From Eutypa lata (Eukaryota; Ascomycota; Sordariomycetes; Xylariales; Diatrypaceae), in NCBI GenBank assembly GCA_022661535.1, contig JAKULF010000021.1, forward strand, positions 248,001-312,000: DNA of 64,000 nucleotides, read 5' to 3'. The stretch's first letter is position 1, and every line of letters begins with the position of its first letter. A model generated the notes under the pieces. The model was given only the letters and a program-made list of their open reading frames with translations, did not search any database and was not told the origin of the DNA. This document shows, one piece after another, positions 38,950 to 50,406 of the stretch. Both the position numbers and the translations under genes were made by a program.

Positions 38950-39618
38950 TGGATAAAAGACCTCCTTGATGCATACTGTCTGGCGTTTTCTGGCGTATTG
39001 CAGACGAAACCAAAGAAAAAGAGCAGCCCTCATAGGCAATATTATTTGACATGAAACAATAAATAAATAAAGCATTAGAGGGCAGGTCAGGCCATAGGAG
39101 ATAGTCCTGGAGTTTGCTTTGGTTGGTTGGTTGGTTTGAGAGTGGTGTCGTTGGAATGGCAAAGAGAAAGAGGATAGATAATGCCTGCATGGATGAATGG
39201 TATTTAAAGAATATACGATGACCAATGAATTGATGTCATTACAATCACCTACTTCTTGCTCTGAACTGTGACTTTGCTTGACGCCTATTGCTGAAATGCT
39301 ATGTGTACGAAGTAGACTTTCTCCCTGAGACCATCACTACCAATAATGATGCGATCTAATTCTTCATATAAGCTCCATGCAACTCCATCTAGCTATTTAG
39401 GATGACCAAAAGCGGTATTATAAAGGCTTATTTATGTACGGGCTACCAAATCAGATGCAACATTGCTAGCCATGATCAACATGGAGCAGGCGTATGGGGA
39501 AGTTATGGTTACTCCACGAGTCAGCTGTGTACGTTACTTGCTAGCTCCACTACTACATAAAGCCATTCAAGCAAACTTTCTACATCGAGATCCACTGGTC
39601 CACTCTCCAAAACGAGAT
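38950..39618. other. Intergenic between AHA1 and tRNA-Thr
   Basis: AHA1 3' flank with a TTGG repeat near 39120. No gene is visible. Confidence 0.5.
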
Positions 39619-39719
39619 GCCCGTTTGGCTCAGCGGTAGAGCGCCTCACTAGTAAACAGGAGCATATTTGTTCCCCCCTCGCTATGAGGAAGCGACTGGT
39701 TCGACTCCAGTAATGGGCA
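39619..39719 (+). tRNA. tRNA-Thr (anticodon AGT) with intron
   Basis: The cloverleaf is complete. The acceptor stem is GCCCGTT with AATGGGC, and the D arm is GCTC-AGCGGTA-GAGC. The anticodon stem is CCTCA with TGAGG and a loop CT-AGT-A-A. The T arm is ACTGG-TTCGACT-CCAGT and the discriminator is A. An intron of 29 bases at 39655-39683 sits in the standard place after base 37. Anticodon AGT reads threonine codons after A-to-I change. Confidence 0.93.
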
Positions 39720-41041
39720 GTTTCATTTTTTGATAAAATAATCTCTCCAAACTTAACATTTTTTTTTGGCCGTTACTGACTTCGTAGGTAGTAGACAGGG
39801 TACCTATAATAGATGAGTGCGACAGCAGTAAGAGCGAACACCACAATTGATAATTGAGGGCTATGGTCGTATAGTAATGAATGGCTCTTGGCTGGTAGAG
39901 CCATTTATTTGGTTTGTTGGGATATGTGTACTGGTCCAACGTATGTTCGTCGTGAATAGTCTGATATTGATTATCAAGGTTATGTTGATACCCCCCTAAC
40001 CCTCAATTCTCTACCTTCCACAACATCTAATAATAAAACACACACATTGAGCTACAGGCGCGTTGATGTGACTTAGTCCATGATTAAGTACCCATATAGA
40101 AATAGTTATATTGCAATCAGCGAATGGATTGGATAGGTGGCGAGGGTGAGCAGCGTTTTGACATCAGCGTCAAAGAGCCATCCATCTTACACAGGTAGGC
40201 TGCGAGCATTACGTCGTCTAGTCTAAGACAGGCTCGAAGAGTTGAAGATTATATTCACTTCTATATCCCACAACTGAAGTATGTTTTGTCGGGATTGTGC
40301 GCATAAATTGTGTAATATAGGGAGTTTCCTCTTGTATTCATTCTCTCACCGTTGATGAGTGATGACGCTTAACAGGTTAAAATTATCTCACTTTATGCGA
40401 CCCGGGACAGCATTACAATGCTACAGTAGGAGCAATGGTTGTACATAATTCAGTGCCATATGCATATTATTATGGTGTATCAATGATAACCACGATTTTG
40501 TCGCCACGAGCAGAAGAAGTCTTGTAGATATTGTAGGTTAAACCCCTACCAAGCCAGCATGTAGAGGAACGATTTTCTTGTCAACCCTACATACAGTCTA
40601 CGGACCTAGGTGTAAATTGAAATAGACCTCGGCTCAGTAAACTCGCCTATGAATACACAGTCCAAAAGCCGAAAGACCAACAATCCGCAAAGGCATTCAT
40701 GCTACTCGAGTGTGTCTTGATCCCGTGCTCCTAGCTGACCAGTGCAAGGTTAGCAACCATGGTTATGAGTAGAAGCTATCCCATCAATATCATGTTGACG
40801 TACTTTGGATCAATAAAACTCGTGGTTCTATCCTCCTCAAGCTTGCGGCTGATAATCCATCAACAAGATTCCCCCCCGAAACTGCGCTGGTTGAGAGTAG
40901 GGGGATCAGAGGTCGGGTAGTTTTCCAGGACCCTTAATAAGTCGCGTGGCACGGACTGTAACTAGATCCTAGGGTATTCTTCTTGCTCAATGTGCAGACT
41001 GCTCGAATTTTCGTGTAATTTTCCAAATGTGACCGTATCTC
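39720..41041. other. Intergenic between tRNA-Thr and FMC1
   Basis: A T-rich run follows the tRNA within about 10 bases and may act as the Pol III terminator (TTTCATTTTTTG). Nothing else is recognisable. Confidence 0.5.
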
Positions 41042-41350
41042 TTACTCCTTCGTCCCTCCATATTCAACAGGAAGTTCCATCCCGACCCTTTTAGCAGTCA
41101 ACCGGGAGCGCTCCCCCTCGTCGGAACCCATGCCAGGGTTATATCGCTCGAGAAGGGTGGTGTATTGCCTCTGGGACTGGAGATATTGTACGAGCTGATC
41201 TGCTTGGGCGGGTGCGAGAGGATGGGCAGCTTCGTCTGTGAAGCCCTGTCGTAACCGTTGGTGCAGTGGGGATCTCGCGGGTTGTGGCTTGGGAGGGAGT
41301 TCCCGCAGGAGAGCACGATAGAGTGATCGTAGCTTTGCTGGATTCGACAT
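41042..41350 (-). CDS. FMC1: Mitochondrial ATP synthase assembly factor Fmc1
   Basis: An intronless 102-residue protein matching Fmc1, needed for assembly of the F1 part of ATP synthase in the mitochondrial matrix. It opens MSNPAKLRSLYRALLREL, the LYR-like start of the family, then SPLHQRLRQGF. It ends with YTTLLERYNPGMG and LTAKRVGMELP, both strongly conserved. Length is as usual for the family. It is divergent from another mitochondrial gene, the EngB-type GTPase, with 350 bp between the two start codons, so they probably share a promoter. Confidence 0.88.
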   Translation of the reverse strand: MSNPAKLRSLYRALLRELPPKPQPARSPLHQRLRQGFTDEAAHPLAPAQADQLVQYLQSQRQYTTLLERYNPGMGSDEGERSRLTAKRVGMELPVEYGGTKE

Positions 41351-41700
41351 GATGAAGGTGGGCAGTTAGTACCTAATATTCGATAGCCTGAAGTTATGAA
41401 GATCTTAGTATTGACTTCAATGAAAGATTGATGCTATTCAAGTAGGCCATGCATATATGCGAGGCGTAGTATGCAGGTATCCAATAGTTATTAGTTAACA
41501 TGCAACATATGTAACTAGTTATGCCAAGAAGAAGAATAGAAATTCTTATCAAAGATAAGATAAGGAATGTGTAAATCGCATCAGATCTTTAGATATAAAT
41601 TAGAAGGCATCTACATTCTCTACTAGTCCATGTTTATGAGTATTGACTTGTTTAGGTATATGATACCAATTCACATATACGACATGCCACTGAAATTGTC

Positions 41701-43614
41701 ATGATGTCTTGCCGCCAGCTCTCGGTCTTCCTGGCAATGCCTGCTTCCATCCGGCCATTGCTGCTGGTGGCGGCGGGTGGTGCGACACGAGTCGCTTCGA
41801 GACGACAAATCTCGACATCGTGCCCTCGTCGCAGCAATAAGCTGAAATACCAGAACGTCGCCGCATTCTCCATATCCGAGTTTCGAACTTCCGAGCCGAC
41901 CGAGATAACCCCCGAGCAGCTCTTCGAATCCTCTTTCCTACCGGATGCCCCCGACACTCCCCTGGACGAAGGCCTGAGAACCCTCTTCACTAAGAATCCA
42001 GCTACCTTCTACTACGGGAATCAAGATTTCTACTACTTGAAAAAGAACACCCGAATCCCCGAGATATGCATTCTCGGCCGCTCCAACGTAGGCAAATCAT
42101 CTGTCGTCAATGCCCTCGCCAACCGCCAGACCAACGAACTAGCCCGTGTCAGCAAGAGGGCCGGCAAGACCCGTTCCATAAACGCCTATGGGTTCGGTCC
42201 TCCGCCGCTGTTGCCTAAGGAACTCACGGGCGCCCAGTATAAGGGGAAGGAAGATCTGCCCAAACATACATTCTACCTAGTGGATATGCCCGGGTACGGA
42301 TTCGCCTCGCTTGCCGAATGGGGTCGCAATGTTACGCTCTACTTGACGAAGCGGATAGCTATCAAGGGAGCCATTCTTTTAATCGATGCCGAGGCTGGGC
42401 CCAAAGCTACCGACTGGCATGCCCTGAACCTCCTTGCTACAGCCGGCTTACGTACTGCCTTTGTTATCACCAAGGTTGACAAGATCAAGACGCCGGACCG
42501 TCTGCGCGAAACCATCTCCAAGTTGCTGAGTGGAGTTCGTGATGTTGAATTCGGTCTCGCTGCCGATAGCAAATGGTCTTGGGACAGAGAATTATATGTC
42601 ACTGCCGTTGGCTCACATATCCCAGAAGTCGTGAATGCCACCGTCACAACAGCACGGTTGGCGGTAGCGAAGTTGGCAGGCTTGGTGGAAGACACGCAAC
42701 CGAAAGAGGAGAAGGGGAAGAAATGGGGAGGAAAGGTCGTGTCTTTTGAGGAGCTGTTGTATGCTCCTGGCAAAGCAGCTTCAGTTTCTACCTCGTCAGA
42801 AAGCGATAGTCACACTGCTGACATTCCTGGAACCAGCGCCGTCCAATCGCCCTTCACGGCAAACGAGGGGCGCGCACTGGGACATCAGAATAACTTTCAG
42901 GGTTCCATTAGACCCAGGATAGACTCCTTTATCCGAGACCTAGCCTCCCATCTACCCACTGTCAATCCGCAAGTCCGAACATTCCACACCTCCAGTGCCT
43001 ACTACTCTCCGGCCAGCGACCGACGGCCGAAGTCCGCAGAACTGGTGAAAACCGTAAGTGACTTCTGGAACGAGCTGAAGGCGAGCGAAAACAGCCCTCG
43101 GGACCGCGCGAGAAAGAAGAAGCTGGAGCTCGAGAGCCGGCCTTCCCGGTCAAAGAGGGACAGAGAAAAGGAGATTCGGAACAGGGAGAAGAAGAGGTTT
43201 CCTAAGCAGACGGAGAGGGTGCACGTGGTCAAGGAGAACAGACTGGTGAGAGAGGATAGGAAAGCACAACTTCAGGAACAACGGGCAAGGATGAAACAGC
43301 GGGAAGAGGAGGCTGCCGCTTGGACGACGACGAAGCAACCGAGTAAAGAAGAGATGGAAGACAAAGAAGAAGAAGAAGATGATGATGATGATGATTACGT
43401 CTTCACGCTCCCTAAGAAACCTGTTGCTCATAAAAAGGGCAGTGGGAGTAAAGGCAAGGACAAGGACAAGGACAAGGGCAAGGGCAAGGGCAAGGGGGTC
43501 GCCCAGAAGCAGAAAAAGAAGGTAGAAGTTGAGTTGGATCCATTTGAGGCTCAATTTCTGAAGAAACAGGAGCCGGTAAATGAGGTTGCTCGGAAACAGA
43601 AGCCGTCCTTCTAG
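41701..43614 (+). CDS. Mitochondrial EngB/YihA-type GTPase with long basic tail
   Basis: A GTP-binding protein of the EngB family (yeast Mrx8, human GTPBP8), linked to mitochondrial ribosome or translation functions. It is intronless, 637 residues. The N terminus is a likely presequence rich in Arg and Ser with no acids, ending near RRQISTSCPRR. The GTPase domain has GRSNVGKSS (G1), a Thr switch in AGKTRSINAYGF, VDMPGYGF (G3) and ITKVDKI (G4, TKxD). It ends near residue 345. The next 290 residues are unusual: RTFHTSSAYYSP at about 426 looks like a second processing site. Then comes a highly charged helical stretch, an Asp run and a KDKDKGKGKG repeat. Most relatives are about 200-350 residues, so this tail is a lineage extension or fusion. 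ATGs at 41701 and 41704 are both possible starts. Confidence 0.87.
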   Translation: MMSCRQLSVFLAMPASIRPLLLVAAGGATRVASRRQISTSCPRRSNKLKYQNVAAFSISEFRTSEPTEITPEQLFESSFLPDAPDTPLDEGLRTLFTKNPATFYYGNQDFYYLKKNTRIPEICILGRSNVGKSSVVNALANRQTNELARVSKRAGKTRSINAYGFGPPPLLPKELTGAQYKGKEDLPKHTFYLVDMPGYGFASLAEWGRNVTLYLTKRIAIKGAILLIDAEAGPKATDWHALNLLATAGLRTAFVITKVDKIKTPDRLRETISKLLSGVRDVEFGLAADSKWSWDRELYVTAVGSHIPEVVNATVTTARLAVAKLAGLVEDTQPKEEKGKKWGGKVVSFEELLYAPGKAASVSTSSESDSHTADIPGTSAVQSPFTANEGRALGHQNNFQGSIRPRIDSFIRDLASHLPTVNPQVRTFHTSSAYYSPASDRRPKSAELVKTVSDFWNELKASENSPRDRARKKKLELESRPSRSKRDREKEIRNREKKRFPKQTERVHVVKENRLVREDRKAQLQEQRARMKQREEEAAAWTTTKQPSKEEMEDKEEEEDDDDDDYVFTLPKKPVAHKKGSGSKGKDKDKDKGKGKGKGVAQKQKKKVEVELDPFEAQFLKKQEPVNEVARKQKPSF

Positions 43615-43896
43615 ACAGCTAAGTGCATATCTAGAATAGAGCTCTATCTACCATTGGACTAGCTGGTGTAAATATTGAGGACATAATGCCATGTTATATA
43701 GGTTTTGGACATACGGATGCATCCTTTAGCGTCGTTATATGATGTGTATCTACTCTACTCTATTATATGCCTATACAAAATAAGTATACTAGACTACATG
43801 TCACATTACATATGTATGAGAAAGATAGGAAAGAAAAGATAAGAAAATTAGATCCATTCAAGTACATGTGTCTATGTCTATCCATTCATTCATTCA
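43615..43896. other. Short intergenic between convergent genes
   Basis: 3' flanks only; a CATT repeat occurs near 43883 just before the SWF1 stop. Confidence 0.5.
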
Positions 43897-45584
43897 TCAC
43901 GTAGCCGCATTTACCAAGCTCGCCGCCACGGACGCCTTAGGTTTCTTCGTCTTCTTCATTTTCCTCCTGCCACCCCCCGTCTCAAGATCCTCCGACGACG
44001 TCTTTCCCCCTCCTCCTCCTCCTCCTCCTCCTCTAGCCTGGTTAGTATCACCCATCTCTTCCAGTTTCCCCTCCTCATCCCGGAACGAGTAGTCCAGCAC
44101 GAAGACGTCGACCAAATTGTCCCAGAAACCGAGATCATACAAGTTCTCCACATCGCGCAGCTTCCAGACGCGCTCCCAGTCGCCCTCTCCAGGCCCGGAC
44201 GTCGCAGCGGGCGGTCGCCCGTTCTCCGTCCGCACCATGACCTGGACGGGCTCGACAGGCCAGCGGGTCCAGGGGGCCTCGAAGCGCAGGTCCTTCCGGC
44301 GACGCGGCGGAAGCGCCCGCTTAAACGCGCAGCCGTCGTCCATCTCCATCTGCCAGTCCTGCCACTTCATGCTCTCGTTGGTCGTGGTGCCGCAGTAGAT
44401 CAGGTAGACGTGGTAGCCCAGGAGGCCCCAGACCAGCGGGCTCGTCATGATCATGAGCAGCGTCACGGACCCGATCCCCACGTCGTCCTGCACGCCCATC
44501 GTGAACAGCAGCAGCCAGTCGCCCCAGCCGAAGCTGGTGGCGGGCTTCCAGAGGGACCAGGCCGGGCGGCGGCGGCGCACGCTCTCGCCCACGAGGGAGA
44601 GGCCCACCCCGGCCCCGTACGACGTCAGCGCGGCCGTCGACAGCAGCAGCAGGAGGAACCACCGCTGGTTGTGGTACCCGACGCAGTTGTTGATGAAGAC
44701 GCAGTGGTGGTCCATCTTGTGCACGCAGCGCCCGCAGACCCCGCAGTGCTTGCTGCGGGCGGGCTTGAGCACCCCGCACGTCCGGCACGTCTGGCCCGGG
44801 TGGAACAGCGCGAAGTCGTACGGGTACTGGGCTAGGTGCCGGGCGAGCGTCTGCGCCGTCACGGTCCCCGGGTCCGCGCGCGCCGACAGCCACAGGAACA
44901 CGTAGGGGAGGACCACGGCGACGGCGCCGCAGGCCTGGTTGAGGGCGCTGAGGCGCGGCCACGCCCCCGGGAGGAAGAGGATCTCGCCTCCTGATAACAG
45001 GGCGATGAAGAAGATCAGCACCGTCGGGTGCCGCCCGTACATGATGAAGTGCCCGGTGCGCCCGAGCCACGACGTGAGGCGGCCGCCGCTGAGCCGCGTG
45101 TCTAGGGCTAGGATACCCGAGGGGATCGTTACCCAGATGGCGCGGTGGAGCCAGGCTATGGGTGTGTGTCTTGTGTGTGTGCGTGTGTGTTAGCTTACTT
45201 TAGAGCCTCTGGTTAGGGGTTTAAGATAGGGGTAGGGGCTTCGCATGTGCCAAATACACAGCCTCAGTTTTTATTGGTGTGCGCATGATATTATGTATTT
45301 AGTTATAGGGAGGTGATGAAAGACACGTGGTATCGGTTTATGAGCATCCTGTGTAGATACAAGTACATAAGACTAGTACATGATCTTCTTTTTGGAATTC
45401 CTTGTTTCTTCTTTCTTTCTGTTCACCCTCTCTACTTTTATCTAGGTAGGTAGATATGGAGGTAGGTGTGTAGCATATGTATGTACTTAACTCACCTCAG
45501 AGCAGGAAGTCGACCGAAAAAGGCGACAAAGGTCATGAACGAGATGACGAGCACACCGAGGGCTATCTGGGCGATGGCACCCAT
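43897..45584 (-). CDS. SWF1: DHHC palmitoyltransferase Swf1
   Basis: An S-acyltransferase of the DHHC family, 453 residues, which palmitoylates cysteines next to membrane spans of proteins such as SNAREs. Exon 1 is 45584-45496 (a membrane helix, GVLVISFMTFVAFFGRLPALR) and exon 2 is 45169-43897. The junction gives LRHTPIAWLHR, as in other Swf1 proteins. Four membrane helices flank the cysteine-rich domain CRTCGVLKPARSKHCGVCGR, then HKMDHHCVFINNCVGYHN with the catalytic Cys of DHHC. A TTxE-like motif occurs as TTNESMKWQDW after the last helix. The C-terminal tail has a ten-glycine run and ends in a Lys-rich stretch, both beyond the usual length. The 3' splice site lies inside a CA repeat. Confidence 0.88.
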
Positions 45585-46732
45585 CTTGAATTGTTGGTGC
45601 CTGTACGTAGGTGTGCCTCTGTACGTAGCTATTATGTGTATGTATACTTGGTAACTTAAGTCCTAAGTACGGGTATATATAACACTACTACGTGTCTCGT
45701 CCCGATCGACCATCGATCAAGAGGATATGTTGAGAAGCCGGAGGTTATGCATAGAACGCCATCAGAAAGGAATGTAAACAATCTAGGCGGAGATGTAAAC
45801 AGGCACCCGATTCAAACAGAAACTATATCAGCTTAAGAGGCTGTCAGGTCAGCAGCGCAATCCCAAGGCAAGCGAGTGAGACAAGAGACTTGGTAAGCTG
45901 AAATGGTAGGGCTGCATGCGGTCATGGAAATGTCAGGGACGGACGCCACAGTTGAGGTTGAGGTGCAGTAGTAGCAGCAGCCACTATTAGAGGCTAGGGG
46001 CTTAGGCCACTGTAGGCGCTGCTGCAGAGTGCCAGCACGCCAGGCGGGGAGCTGAACAGACCAGGTGGGGTCCCGACTTAAAACCCCGAGGAAATGCATA
46101 TATCGGGGCAGTTAATGAATTACTCACGTGCAAGCGTGACTGTACCTCTGAGGAATCGCAAAACGCATCACGCGTCGAGGGAAGCTTCACTTATGCGACT
46201 CGGGTGACATTTAATATTGACTGACTGACCATTTCTCTCTTTTCGAGGAGAATAAATAGAACATACGCCCTTAGCTAAATGACCTTACATGTAGTCTCAA
46301 AAGAGCTATGAAATCTTTATTTACGTCATATCTGTTTTTCTGTGACGGAAGGTACAACTGGCCGCCTTATAACTAACGTTAACTTCCGGACGGACATCAG
46401 CAGTCACTGAACATTTTTCAAGGTTTCAGTTTTGATGAGAACCACGCAATAGCGAGAACCAGAACCCCCTCACTTCTTTATCAACTTTATTTATTTTAGA
46501 CTTCATCAGACCAAGGCAGGCAGGCAGACAGACAGACAAGCATCATAGAATACCTAGGGAAGAAATAGTGAGAAGACGACTGCGGATAACACAATATTTT
46601 CAGCGACAGTTGCTCTATACTATTTCCATTTCACCTCATTCCATTTTCGCTGGACGTATCATCGCCGCATTGCAACATTAGATCCCACATCCATTTCTAG
46701 TTCCAAACTGTACTTGCTTAGGGGATAGCGAA
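45585..46732. other. Intergenic between divergent SWF1 and RAP1
   Basis: Holds the promoters of both genes. GCAGGCAGGCAGACAGACAGACAAG near 46515-46540 is a short repeat. No further gene is supported. Confidence 0.5.
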
Positions 46733-49460
46733 ATGTCCGCGGGTATCGTTTATGAGGGCGTTGTCCCCCAAGATGGTAGTAGTGGTGGCACCTTATTCAA
46801 AGGCATGAAGTTCTGGGTCTCCCATCACGTACCCTCGCGCGTCGCCTGTATCCAGAACATCAAGGTAGATGATATAATACTTAGTATCCCATTCGCAGCC
46901 ACATCTACTAACAAGCATGGGATAGAGCAATGGTGGCGAAGTGGTTCCTATTGAGAAGAATGCCAACTATCTTCTCGTAGACCACGCAAAACAAAATGCC
47001 CCACCCGGTTCCTACTCCTGGAAATTCATCAACGATTCTATAGATGCTGGTACTCGAAAACCGATTGAAGATTACCTATGCACAGAGGCTCCCAGAAAGG
47101 CTCGGGCTGTAGGCTCTTCTCTACCTCAGAAGGGCACGAGAACACCCTTCACCGCCCAAGATGATCTCATCCTGTCCAAATGGGTCGCCGAGAATGAGAG
47201 GTTAGGTGTGGGTATCCACGGGAATACCATCTATAAGGAGTTCGAGGAAAAGGTTCGCTTTCATTGTTGCACTGTCATCGGCCGCTGAACATATCCGCTA
47301 ATGTCCGTAGTATCCCCATCATACATGGCAATCATGGAAGAGTCGATATAAGGACAAGGTAGCTTTTCTACCTAAACCTCCTGTCTCCAATGGAGAGACC
47401 TCCCATCCACCATCACCGGCGGCGCCTCGAAGTACAGCATCAAATACCACGCCTTCTCGTTCTAGAACAGGATTGGTCACTGCTCGGAAACCCGCTGCTT
47501 CTGGCGGAAGAAACTCTTTTACTCACGATGAAGATACGATCCTTTTGGAGTATATTCGACAATGCCAAATTGAAGGCAAACATACTTCTGGCAATGCAAT
47601 CTTTGAAGCTTTAGCCGAGGATGTTCGTGTGATCGTTTATCTTCTTTTTCGTAACACAGCTGACTTTGCTTCTAGTTCCCTCAACATACGATGCATTCCT
47701 GGAGAGATCGATGGCTGAGACACTTGAAACCTAGACTTGAAAGTGGTGCATCCGACAGTATCTCGACCAAGTCGCCATCTAGAGAAAAGAGAGTTAGTAA
47801 CCCTTCACGAACTCCTAAGAAGAGTGGTCGGCAAGGGCCTCCTAGAGAAGAAGCATCCGCTCCGGAGGAACCCAAGGATCAGAGTGCGCCCCAGGTTGCG
47901 AATGGAGAGGAAGACGAAAACGAAGACAGCAATGAAATACAAGAGCTACCACTACCAGAGCCGTCCAGCGCACGGAACAAGCCGTCTCCAATGCGAAGCC
48001 AGGAGCCTGAAGAAGGAAACCCAGCCGATAGTCGGTTGTCGAGCCCTAAGCTGCCTGCAGACCGAATCTCAGTCGAGGGAGTCACAACATCACCATATGC
48101 CGAGGGAATAGATCTGAAGGGACAATTTAACGAAGATTACCAAGCTTATAGGCTTAGTACTGACAGTCAGGTTCAGTGGTGGCCTACTATCCGAGGTATA
48201 ACGTTTGAGCTATGGCAACTCTGGCAGGCGGTTCGGTCCCAGAAGGTAGAGCCTGAGGAGCGCGACTGGCAACAGATCTCGGAAGCTTTAGGCTTTAACT
48301 GGGTCGAAGATGAGACAATACCCGATGAGGTTCGGCAATGTTTTGAGACACATCTTGGGGAGTTCGAGGTGGTCTTGATGGAATTCGAGGAGCGGAGTGA
48401 GGATGAAGATGAGACACAAGCCAATGCAATTTTGGAGGCACCATTACCTTCCTCATCACCAACACTACCGCCACCGAAGCGTTCTCATGCTACAGCTCTT
48501 GGTCCTGATCATTTGCACCTGGGCTCGTCACCGAAGCGGCCACGACATAACCGCGACGACGAGGTTCCTTCAACCCCCGATGAGAAGAATGGCACATCCC
48601 ATCTCCGCCGTCAAACTATGCCGCCAAGAGTCGGGTCGCCTAGTTTGGGATCTCACGAAAACGTAAACGTAACCCCCTCTCGAAAGCTAGCCGCCGAAGC
48701 AGACGCGCAGGGTTTCGGCTTCCAATCAGAGGTTGACGAGCAGCTGGAGTCGCAAGTTAACATCACACCTTCTCAACAGCTTCGGTCTGAATTCGATGCA
48801 AGGTCGCCTGCAGAGATTGCCGTCACCCCCACGCCATCCCGGACGGCCCGGGATCCTTTTATAGAGGAAGAAGACGAACCCGAGGATAACACTCCAAGAG
48901 CCTCTACCATTGCATCGGCTAAGTTGAAACGCCGGTCTCTACCTCAATCTTTCACCCAGACCCAATCTCCTAGAGCAAGCGGTTCCCCTGCATCACGACC
49001 ACAGCAGCAGGACCCGTCGCCCACCCCAGCTGACCAGGACCAGGACCCATCAGCAAAACCACAGCTAAAGACTCGAGCCCCAGCCAAGGAATCTCTTGAA
49101 GATATCGTGGATTTCTACATGTCTTTGGGTTATTCGCAGAACGTCGTAGTACGCTCGCTTGACGCCACTACCTGGGTTCCCGGTCTCGCAAGCCAATTGA
49201 TGGAGATGTTGAAGCGGGGCGAAAGCTTACCAACGAATTGGCGTGGCGTCTGGACACAGAAAGATGACGAGACCCTAAGAGCAATAAGCACAGAGGATCA
49301 GCCACAAAATGCGAAGGAGAAGAGAAAGAGAGACAGGCAGATGGAGAAGCTAGAGAAGAAGCATACACGCGAAGGTATGGATACGAGGGCGAAGTTCTTA
49401 GAGACGCCGGGTATAGGGAGAAGGGTGAGATTTGCTGAAGGCGAAGGGGCCAGTGCATGA
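46733..49460 (+). CDS. RAP1: Telomere protein Rap1 (BRCT, Myb, RCT)
   Basis: The shelterin-type protein Rap1, 851 residues, which works at telomeres. Four exons: 46733-46864, 46926-47252, 47311-47622 and 47676-49460. The N-terminal BRCT domain reads LFKGMKFWVSHHVPSR, then NGGEVVPIEKNANYLLVDH across intron 1. Myb 1 starts TPFTAQDDLILSKWV and closes YPHHTWQSWKSRYKD across intron 2. Myb 2 starts NSFTHDEDTILLEYI and closes FPQHTMHSWRDRWLRHL across intron 3. An ARID-like block follows (WWPTIRGITFELWQLWQAV...VEPEERDWQQI). Acidic, Ser/Pro-rich linkers lead to the C-terminal RCT domain (ESLEDIVDFYMSLGYSQNVV). Introns 2 and 3 both use the uncommon donor GTTCG. All domains expected for a filamentous-fungal Rap1 are present. 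Confidence 0.92.
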
Positions 49461-50406
49461 ATGATGCCTGTGCTCGGAGTGTGTTTATACGTGAAATTGG
49501 CTGTTGCTCTTCTACCCTCAGCGACATACTACTGGGCTGCCACATATTAGATGAAGCAGGCGACCATAATATTGAAAACATATATCTATTCCTTACATCT
49601 TGATTTCGTGTCTTTTTTCGTGATTGATCAGTTGAAGTTGATGGTTCAATCTAGGCTGTCATGAAAATTCGTGGTAAATAGGAAGGAAGGAAGGAAAGCT
49701 AGGTTACGGAAGATATTTTCTTTGCAACCGTGACGAGATGTGAAAATACTCAATACTTCTAAGGGGTCGGCTGGGAGGTCCATTGGGCTTCAAAGGCTTT
49801 TGTTGTTGGGCGGCAATTCCTGCCTGCCTGCTACCTTATTTCAAGTAGCCTCGATCATCCGAGCGTCCAGTGAGTGTCATGTCACTTCCGGCCCTTCTGC
49901 TCACCGAGCCGAAAGTCAGAGCCTCATAGGGTGACATTGGTGTTATCGAACTACATATATGTATGTAGGTAGGTAGGTAGGTAGGTAGCCCCTTAATACC
50001 TAGATTAAGTTAACTGTGCCAAGGGCTTCAATATATGTCCCTTCATCTAACTTAGGACGCCCACATCAAGGGTTCTCGAGTGAACTATCAAGTTATCTAT
50101 AAAGTCACTGCATTATTTGAACTCTGGCCTCGGATGGGTGTACTTGATCATGGTGAGAAACAAATGTCACTTCGCGTCGTTACACAGCCATTGCCATGGC
50201 TTCCAGGGTACGTTCTTCACATTTCGCTCTATCTATCCATTCCATATCGGGCTTTAACCAATTACCGGGCTGACCACCTAGTCAGACCTGTACTGTGCTG
50301 TACTTTACTTGTATGAGGACAAGAAAGAGGCTTTCAATCAACAAAGTATGTAACTTCTTTCTCCCCGCCTGTCCGTCCGTCCGTCCTCCTAACTCTGCGA
50401 GTCCCC
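49461..50406. other. Intergenic with GTAG repeat
   Basis: No gene visible. Includes GGAA repeats near 49680 and the GTAG array listed next. Confidence 0.5.
49965..49988. repeat. GTAG tetranucleotide microsatellite
   Basis: Six tandem GTAG units; the same unit recurs in many spacers of this window. Confidence 0.9.

Noticed and set aside
47359..47400. Donor-like GTAGCT after the first RAP1 Myb domain
   Set aside because: Reading through gives a continuous Pro/Ser-rich linker into the second Myb domain, so no intron is needed.
49965..49988. Regular repeats that could suggest a CRISPR array
   Set aside because: They are tetranucleotide microsatellites without spacers, and the organism is a fungus.
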